A DNA stretch of 64,000 nt from positions 80,802,292 to 80,866,291 of the forward strand of contig NC_080043.1 of NCBI RefSeq assembly GCF_012489685.1, written 5' to 3'. The position numbers were made by a program, and so were the translations under genes. The first letter of the stretch is position 1, and every line of letters begins with the position of its first letter. Origin of the DNA: Lotus japonicus (taxonomy: Eukaryota; Streptophyta; Magnoliopsida; Fabales; Fabaceae). The notes beneath the pieces are model-generated. The model did no database searches. It had not been told where the DNA came from and saw nothing but the letters and a program-made list of their open reading frames with translations. This document shows, piece by piece, positions 56,958-64,000 of the stretch.

Positions 56958-59900
56958 TGAAAACAAAGTTGAAGAAACAAAATAATGATGGAGAAGAAGA
57001 AGAAGAAGAAGATGATGCCAGTTCTGAAGTTTACTGGGATAGCTAGCTACACACTCTCTTTTGCAGCATTATTATTATTACTACTATTTTTTATTATTTT
57101 TTTGTTTTGTTTTTTTCTCCCCTTTCTTCATGCTACAAAGGAAAGTGCTTTCAAACTTTCTTCTTCTGATGATAAGAAGTGATAATTAGAGTTTGAACTT
57201 TTATCTCAATGAATTAATTGGGTCCTGAAGATATATTGGAACATCCTTCCAGAAATGGGAAATGAAAATCTTGGAATTCAATTACATTTAGACCTTTTCT
57301 TCAATTGTGTATAATAGAATTACAACACATTTATATATATATTAATTTATCAGAGTATAAATGTTTGTTTGTTCCTTTCATATATTTTATTAGTATTACT
57401 TGAATATAAATATATATGTAGACTGTGCTCTCTCACTTTCCGTTTACTGCATTTAATGATACACAGAAAAGCTTGTTGCTTTCTATTTTTTCCTGTAATG
57501 TTTCTGTTAGCCTTGTTGGGTTGATGTCGATCACAACTCTCTGCTGGTTCTGCTTCTCCTGCTGTTGCTGCTTAGTTAGGCATTTTAGCTTTGCAGATAA
57601 AGCTCAGAAAGTTGCACAGGCTGTAAAAGGGTAAATTTTTCTTTTCTTATCTCACTTTCCTAAACCATTTATTGATTGATGGGTTTTGATTTGATTTTTA
57701 TACCTACACCTCACTTCTCTCTATCTCCATCATCATCATCATCAGATTCTCACTCTCTCTCTCTCTCTCTTTTTCTTCCTTTCTCACTTGCTCATGTTTG
57801 GACTTTGGATGTATGTAATTATATATTCATTGTTTATTGATGATTATCAATGAATAGTTAACACCAGCCTCTCCCCTTCACAAACACTCACTCACACTCT
57901 CTCACTCTCCCCAATCCCCATTACTTACTTTTTTTCTTCTGGTGACATGCTTTCTTGACTTCTCCTATTCTGCAGCCGCCATCTTGTCTGGATTAGCACT
58001 GTGCTCAAACGTGTCTTGGGTAAGTAGAATAATGGCTTTTCCCCCATTTTCTCATGCTTGCTTACTGGCTTAATGGCTTTTCCCTAATTTTAAAAGATGC
58101 AGTTTATGTAGCTTTAAAACTTTAAATATTTGCTTTATGGATTTAGATTCCTTATGTGATTCTTAGCAATTCATAGCACATGTTTGGAAACTTGTTTCAA
58201 AATAACGGTGAAGTCAAAATTATGATGACAATAGTAAAAGCTAAGAGAAGTCACTTCTGTTGTCACCATTATTTTGACTTCTGTGTGTTTCTTACAAACG
58301 AGATTCTAAATAAACACTTGATTATTCTTTATCACATGCTTCTTATTGTTGAAAGTTGAAAACTCACTGCATATTTGCATATACTTTAGGAGTTGTCAGG
58401 CATTGCAATAATGACGACCGACTGTGACTTTTGGACATTGATTAATCAAGGAGCTTTACTTTGGTAATCAAGGTGAATAATTAACTATCAGCTTAATGTT
58501 TAGTGATATATATTGATTTGCTCTTTTCTGTGATACTTAATTACTAGTAAATAGCTGATATGAAATGTGGGATTTATATTGTATGAAGAAAGTGAAACTT
58601 CTCATACAAAAAACTGTCATTTTAATTCATCCAAGATATACATTGTTGTTAAATGACATATTGTTTCCTTCAAAGTTCAAAGTATCATCATCTACATTAG
58701 AATGGGATGGTAAGAGAATTGTCTTCCTATAATGGCACAATACACTTTGGTTAATGTAGTGCTGATATATACCATATCTCATTTTAATTATTCAGATATA
58801 TGCTGTTCATGTTTAATTGGTTGAAAGATTGATAGAAATCACCCAGGTTTAAATGTTAGGGTCATCTGCTACAAAATACACTGTTGATAGCATAAAAAGG
58901 AGATAATCAAACAGAATGTTACATTCTCACAGTGTAAAATGGGGAAACCAAAAGCTACAATTATATAGGACACTAAGATGAATAGTAAGGGAGACAAGAC
59001 AAACATAGGAGCAGGACTTTTCTTTAAACACACAGACTTAAATGCGATGCATTTCTGTTAAAATAATATGAGTGATTCAGATCCTTGGGTGAAATTAATT
59101 TCTATGAGCTCACCTCTAAATTCTTGGGAGAATCCTTATGACTGCGGGAAATTAATGTAGAATGAAAGAGACAGGAAATAGAACTTTTTCATTTGGGGGT
59201 ATTTGTGTTGGGGGTTGGGAGGATCAACAAGTTTAAGATGCCTTGGAGCCCAACAAGGCAGGAGAAGATAGCTAGGACAATAGAAGATTCAAAATCAATT
59301 GTTTGCTCTTTGACTTTTGTTGCATCATATTCTCTTATTCCCCTTGCTATCTGATCTTGCATATCCAAGTTTAGAAAATCAAATGATAATCAAGAGGAAA
59401 GTTAGGCATGTTTAGATACAATGTGAAAACCACAATGTAGTTAAAATCACCCTAAAAGTTAAGACCAATTATTTTTATTTACCATGTTTTTCTACTGTGT
59501 ATCCAAACATGCATTAAATACATGTTTGAAATTGCTTGAATAATTGATTCTGCACCCAAATTAAGTTGGAAGAGAAGCTCATGTTTGAATGTTAGAAAAA
59601 GAAGTAAATGCAAGATGATATATGTAAGTTGAAAATCGTACCATGTCAATACATAGACGGTTTTATAGCATGGTTTTTTCCTTTAAAAGTAATTATAGCA
59701 CTTAGAAGAAACTACCAAAATCTTCTAAAAAAATTAATTTTGGCTTTATAATCCATCGTAGAAGAAGAATTTTTAAATATGTACTTTATTTTTTATTTTA
59801 GTCATACTTCATTTGATTTTAGGGCAATATATTTTTTATGTGCTATGAGAAACTCTTTTATGAGATTTTTCTCCATTAGTCTTGGTTTTATACTTCACAC

Positions 59901-60260
59901 ATAAATGCAAGAAATATTATGTGTGTGTGGCGTTAATCACAATTTAATACCATTCCTAGACTAGAGTATTAGGCTTCATGCTTGTCATAAACAATTGGCT
60001 TGTAGGAGTATATTCATGATTCTTCGCAACATGAAGGTTGTCAATGTTTTGGGATCATCCCAAGAAACAGTGTACGAAACGCAATTCCTGTCAGTTATAC
60101 GGTTGTATTGATTTTAATGGTTATTAATTCTGTTCAATTTCCGTGTGTGCTCATTAATTAATAGTTGCTACTTATGGGTGTTTTGTGCAGAAGGGAAAAA
60201 AATAGAAGAACCACAGAACCTATGATGTGAAGATCTGAAGGTTGCCGTCTCCGTAAGATT
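56958..60260 (+). other. NGATHA 3' flank with two splice-bounded non-coding segments
   Basis: The start is probable 3' UTR. A short segment at 57976-58019 is bounded by TTCTGCAG and GGTAAGTAG. Another at 60192-60251 is bounded by TTTTGTGCAG and CCGTAAGAT. Neither has a coding frame; they could be exons of a spliced 3' UTR or of a separate non-coding transcript. The remainder is AT-rich and featureless apart from the foldback at 59406. Confidence 0.3.
59406..59513. repeat. Small foldback/MITE-like element
   Basis: GCATGTTTAGATACAATGTG on the left and, reversed, GCATGTTTGGATACACAGTA on the right form inverted ends about 108 bp apart. A target duplication is not clear. Confidence 0.5.
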
Positions 60261-62339
60261 TAACTGAGGTACTACAATTAATCGTTGGCATTTTTAACCA
60301 TTGTTTTATCACATTCGATAATTTCACGGTCAGCGCACTAAACTCTAGGGTATGCCAACTTCTTAATTTTTACCTTGCATTTAGGTTTTTTTTTAATCGG
60401 CCAAATTTTGCCTAAGATATTGATTTCTAGACTTTTCCTTCTCTAATCTTTTATGTTTCTAGCTCACTCTCATATATCTCCAACTTTAACCACTTGAATC
60501 ATTAGTTACTAATATTTTTGGAAAGAAATTCACTTACTAATATTTGAGTCAAGATATTAGGAGCTCATTTGATTGATGTTTTAGTTTTCTTTTTAAAAAA
60601 AATTAGTTTTAGATTTTAAAATCTATTTTTCAAAAGGAAACAGAAAAAATTGTTTGATTGAAATGTTTTACAATATAGAAATATAGAATTTGAAGACTGA
60701 AAACAAAATAGAAAACACATCTGAGATGTTTTTAAAAATTAGTTTTAGATTTTAAAACAGTTTTTATAAACAAATAATCACAAATAAGATTTTAAAAACA
60801 TAACAACGTTTTCAAACACGTACTGGAGATAATCAAAGGGTAGCTGTAGGTGATTCTTGCACTCATCAAATCAATTGCCATTTATTTTTCATATTTGTGT
60901 GCACTTAAATAAGTCTTCAATTTAATTGTAAAAGATATGCAGAAAGAAAAATCACTCTCAAGTTGCCAATCCACAGAAAATGGGCACACACATATGATTC
61001 ACTGTTAAAAAGGTGGATGTAGACAATAATTGTTTTTAAGTGCCTGGTTGATCTAATTCAGTAGTATATTTTCACTGGGTTGTGGGGGTGTATATGGTAC
61101 ACTGCCACCACTCGTAACTATTTGGTAACTATATTATTGTTTAAAACTTTTTATTGTTACAAAATTTATGACAATTTTATGTTTACAAATTATAAGTGGC
61201 CTAGTGTACACAACCCCTATTTTCATTGTGAAATGTTGACAGGTAAGAGTATCATGTTTGCAAGTACGTGCCGTCGTCAAATTAAACTCACCTCTAATAT
61301 TATAAAATCAATATATAATTCCCCCCATGAATAACTGATAGTTATAACAATGCATGAACCATAAGAAAATGTCACAATACATTAAGTTTGGAAATCAGGA
61401 AAAGCCTCTATAGATTATAGAAACATAAATCATGTATTGTTTTAATTAGTTTCTGAACTTCTAACGCCATAAACATATCAATTTAATTTGGAGTATAAAA
61501 ATTGTTTTTTTATATGGATCATGATAAGGCTTTTGTTTCTATTTTGTTTGTTTGAATTTACCCGCAAATTAATTAATTGTAACACATAAAACATATTGTG
61601 AATATCATGCACTAAATGTTGCATTTTATTACAAGTGAAAATACGACTCATCTGATCGGTTTTTAATATGGTCACCATATAATTTGCGTATTTTTACACA
61701 CAAAACACACCACAATATGTGTTATTCAATTTATATGTACTATCTAAATTTAAATTTATGAATTTATAGGGCTCTGTCTAGTGTGGATTTAAGAAAAACA
61801 TTCACAAGTTAAAAAATGTCACTCTATAAATTAATTTCAATAGATAAAAAGCATATTGTAAATAATACTAAATTTTAGTCTTATTGTGGTTCGTGTACAA
61901 TTTATAATCATGTAGATTTTAACACTAATAGTAGAATTTTTTTTGTTAACTAAGTTCACTTAAAGGAACATTATGTGTGTGGTCCATCCATTGTAATTCT
62001 ATCGCTTAATACACGTGATAACTTTATGGTTCTTAATTGACTTAATTACTTCTTTTATTCCTCTATATCCGTCAATATCTTGAGAAATTTTTGATATTAT
62101 TTATAGGTCACTTTTTTTTATTTTCAAGTAATAATTTTATTTTACCAATTATACCTTTAATTTAAAATAATTCTAAATTGTAACAAAGAAATAAGAGTCA
62201 AAACTAGTAAATGAGATAAAAGGTATATTAGGAAGTTAGAAGTTATTTAAGAAAAAAATAGGAACATTAAAACTATTTCTTAATCCTTGTGAAAAAACCA
62301 TAAAGTGAGAGGATTGTTCTCAACATTATTATTATTTTA
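60261..62339. other. AT-rich spacer, nothing recognised
   Basis: GATTTTAAAAT-type phrases recur at 60607 and 60744 (TTAGTTTTAGATTTTAAAA), a small local duplication. No gene. Confidence 0.4.
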
Positions 62340-62735
62340 ATAGTTTTTTTTTTGTTTAAAAATACTATGGTGCTTAATAACTTGTTTCTTCGTCGCTTTT
62401 CGGTCCCCGGTAGATGTCCCTTCTTATTGGTCTTTTATTGCTTGATCCGGGATTGAGTCCTCTTGTTAATGTAACCTAGGGTTTGTCTTGCAATCTATGC
62501 AACGAAGGTAGTTCTTAGGTGCTGTTCTTTTATAGTTTTATCTTTGGATGCACCTAAAAAATTGGTTTCCGAGACTTTTGCCCTATGAATCATCGGGTAG
62601 CAGTTTAGCTTGTCCTAAATTGCTTTTTTTTTATGTTTTCCTAGGGTGTATTGGCGGGTTTTTGCCCACTTTATTGAGTACTATTTGTATTATCGACCGC
62701 TTTTTAATAAAGGTTTCTGCTTTCTAGAAAAATAA
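62340..62735 (+). mobile_element. Probable LINE 3' UTR fragment
   Basis: The sequence reads GGTGTATTGGCGGGTTTTTG, CCCACTTTATTGAG and finally TTTTTAATAAAGGTTTCTGC before an A-rich stretch, a style I associate with plant LINE 3' ends. There is no coding remnant to prove it. Confidence 0.35.
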
Positions 62736-62929
62736 TTGAACGAACAAATTAATTGAAAATAAAAATATATCATAAGGATAGACAACCATTTCTCAAACGG
62801 GTCACGACATCCGTCAAAGATAAAAAAAAATCCATGAGAATTTTTCACATTCCCAAATGAAAAACTCAAATTTTGTATATAGAAAATGGTTGATTAGGAA
62901 GATTGATTTATTTTAATTTAGTAGTATAA

Positions 62930-63220
62930 TATATGCTTCATCAGATCCTATTTATAATTTCTTTAAAACTAACTTGCAAAATTCAGAAAATTAGTTAAGA
63001 TTAATGATTAGTCTCAAGATTATCAAAAATATATTAATTTTTCCAAACTATCCCTTATTGGAAAACTAAAAGAATAATTGATAAGTGCTGAATAATTCAA
63101 TATGAAGCATTAAATATTAGTAAGAGTAACTTGAAATTTTGTTTAATGCTTTGTTATATATACAAATGGGCACAAAAAACTTCAAAAAAATTGACTTATA
63201 AATAGAAACAAATGGAGTGC
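62930..63220. repeat. Weak Stowaway-like inverted repeat
   Basis: ATCCTATTTATAATTTCTTT on the left opposes, on the reverse strand, TTTCTATTTATAAGTCAATT on the right. Ends are degenerate and the TA duplication is not certain. Confidence 0.35.
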
Positions 63221-63484
63221 GTGTTTATGGGTGGAGGAGGAGAAGGGGTGACCAAAGAGTAGGACATAAATAAGTTTCAATTTTAAGAATTATGATATAG
63301 TTAGGGCATATTTTGACCTACTACAATAGCCTATTTCTGTAGTTTTGAGAGACCAAATTTATTGCTTGTTCACCGCTCCTTGAGGTAAATGTGTTTCTAA
63401 CATCAAACATGGTGTTGCTTCTTGTTTGCTCCTTGTTCTCACAGATGTCATTGCTCTTTCCCTTGTTGTGAGTCCACACTCACC

Positions 63485-63617
63485 ATTGCGTTCATCCTTT
63501 TTTTTTTCTCAGCAAAAGAGATTGTATTAAATGGGATCACTAGGGGTGACCCAACCCAATACAACAAGAAAAGAGAAAAGAGAACAAACTATACAGGTTA
63601 TGAAATTGCGTTCATCC
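63485..63617 (-). mobile_element. Very short 5'-truncated LINE copy with 13-bp target duplication
   Basis: ATTGCGTTCATCC at 63485-63497 and 63605-63617 flanks a 107-bp insert. Read on the minus strand the insert ends GGGTTGGGTCACCCCTAGTG, ATCCCATTTAATACAATCTC, TTTTGCTGAG and then an A-tail, typical of a plant L1-type LINE 3' end inserted by target-primed reverse transcription. Confidence 0.8.
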
Positions 63618-63635
63618 TTTTTTTTTGAAAGGAGA

Positions 63636-63661
63636 AATATATATATATATATATATATATT
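63636..63661. repeat. (AT)n microsatellite
   Basis: About 13 uninterrupted AT units. Confidence 0.95.
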
Positions 63662-63664
63662 AAA

Positions 63665-64000
63665 TAGGAAATGTTGAGAAACAACCCCTCTCAACAACAT
63701 GGGTATAGTTACCTAGTCAACCAAAGAGTCGACAAAAGCCCCCCAACAAGGTACAAACTACCATGAAGAAGAATAAGACTTCCAATTACCAAATATAAAG
63801 CATTAAAACCTTGGAAAAAAAACCCTTGGATCAAAATCCTGATAGTGGAACATCTAAAGCCCAAAAGACCTAAACCCTGCCACCCAAACCAAACAAACAC
63901 CTAGAAGGGAGACTCCATCGGGGACGAAGAGGCAAAGAGGCGCAACTCCAAATCAGAAGCAACAATGACAAGGAAGCAAACGGTTGAAAACCCCAAACGA
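63665..64000 (-). other. Possible LINE 3' region running off the window
   Basis: On the minus strand the text is G/T-rich with phrases like TTTGGGGTTTTCAACC and GTTTAGGTCTTTTGGGC, similar in style to the LINE 3' region at 18290-18740. No domain is recognisable. Confidence 0.25.

Overview
The window looks like repeat-rich nuclear DNA of a flowering plant. Intron-bearing genes, AT-rich spacers, plant-type transposons of nearly every class and a NGATHA-type B3 gene all point to a eudicot. The captured cyclin-B2 exons and the Copia and LTR families resemble what I know from papilionoid legumes (Lotus/Medicago/Trifolium group); the exact species is inference.

Only one ordinary host gene is clear: a single-exon NGATHA B3-domain transcription factor at 55305-56957 (+), with a TATA-like box about 1.2 kb upstream and long non-coding flanks. 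The rest is mostly mobile DNA. From left to right: the 5' part of a Ty1/Copia gag-pol reading frame runs off the left edge (1-1273, -). A probable chimeric Helitron follows on the minus strand (about 2052 to about 12964). It has a textbook 3' hairpin plus CTAG end, a decayed Helitron helicase (3203-4096), and intron-containing pieces of at least three unrelated host genes, all in the same orientation: TAP/ABCB-type ABC transporter, cyclin B2, and topoisomerase VI subunit B. A long AT-rich spacer then carries a foldback element, a 717-bp Mutator-like MITE with a 9-bp target duplication, and a LINE remnant.

At 20657-26364 lies a complete Mutator-like element (MULE). It has 218-bp terminal inverted repeats that differ at one base, a 9-bp target duplication, an uninterrupted five-exon transposase model of 1121 codons with DDE, SWIM and zinc-knuckle motifs, and a small convergent second ORF with part of a GRF-type motif. 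It looks young and potentially autonomous.

From 30 to 47 kb there is a Stowaway MITE, a LINE split by a 3715-bp solo LTR with perfect 5-bp duplications, an RNase-H-like fragment, two hAT-type non-autonomous elements and a second solo LTR of the same family (41431-45316). The first solo LTR holds two tandem arrays whose units are hairpins. Stem arms change from unit to unit but stay complementary while the loop stays constant. I regard this as the least expected signal in the window.

From 47 to 64 kb, apart from the NGATHA gene, there are LINE tails, small MITEs and AT-rich spacer. Scattered through the window are at least nine very short insertions (11-31 bp) ending in a poly(A) or poly(T) run and flanked by 9-16 bp direct repeats, as expected of extremely truncated retroposition events.
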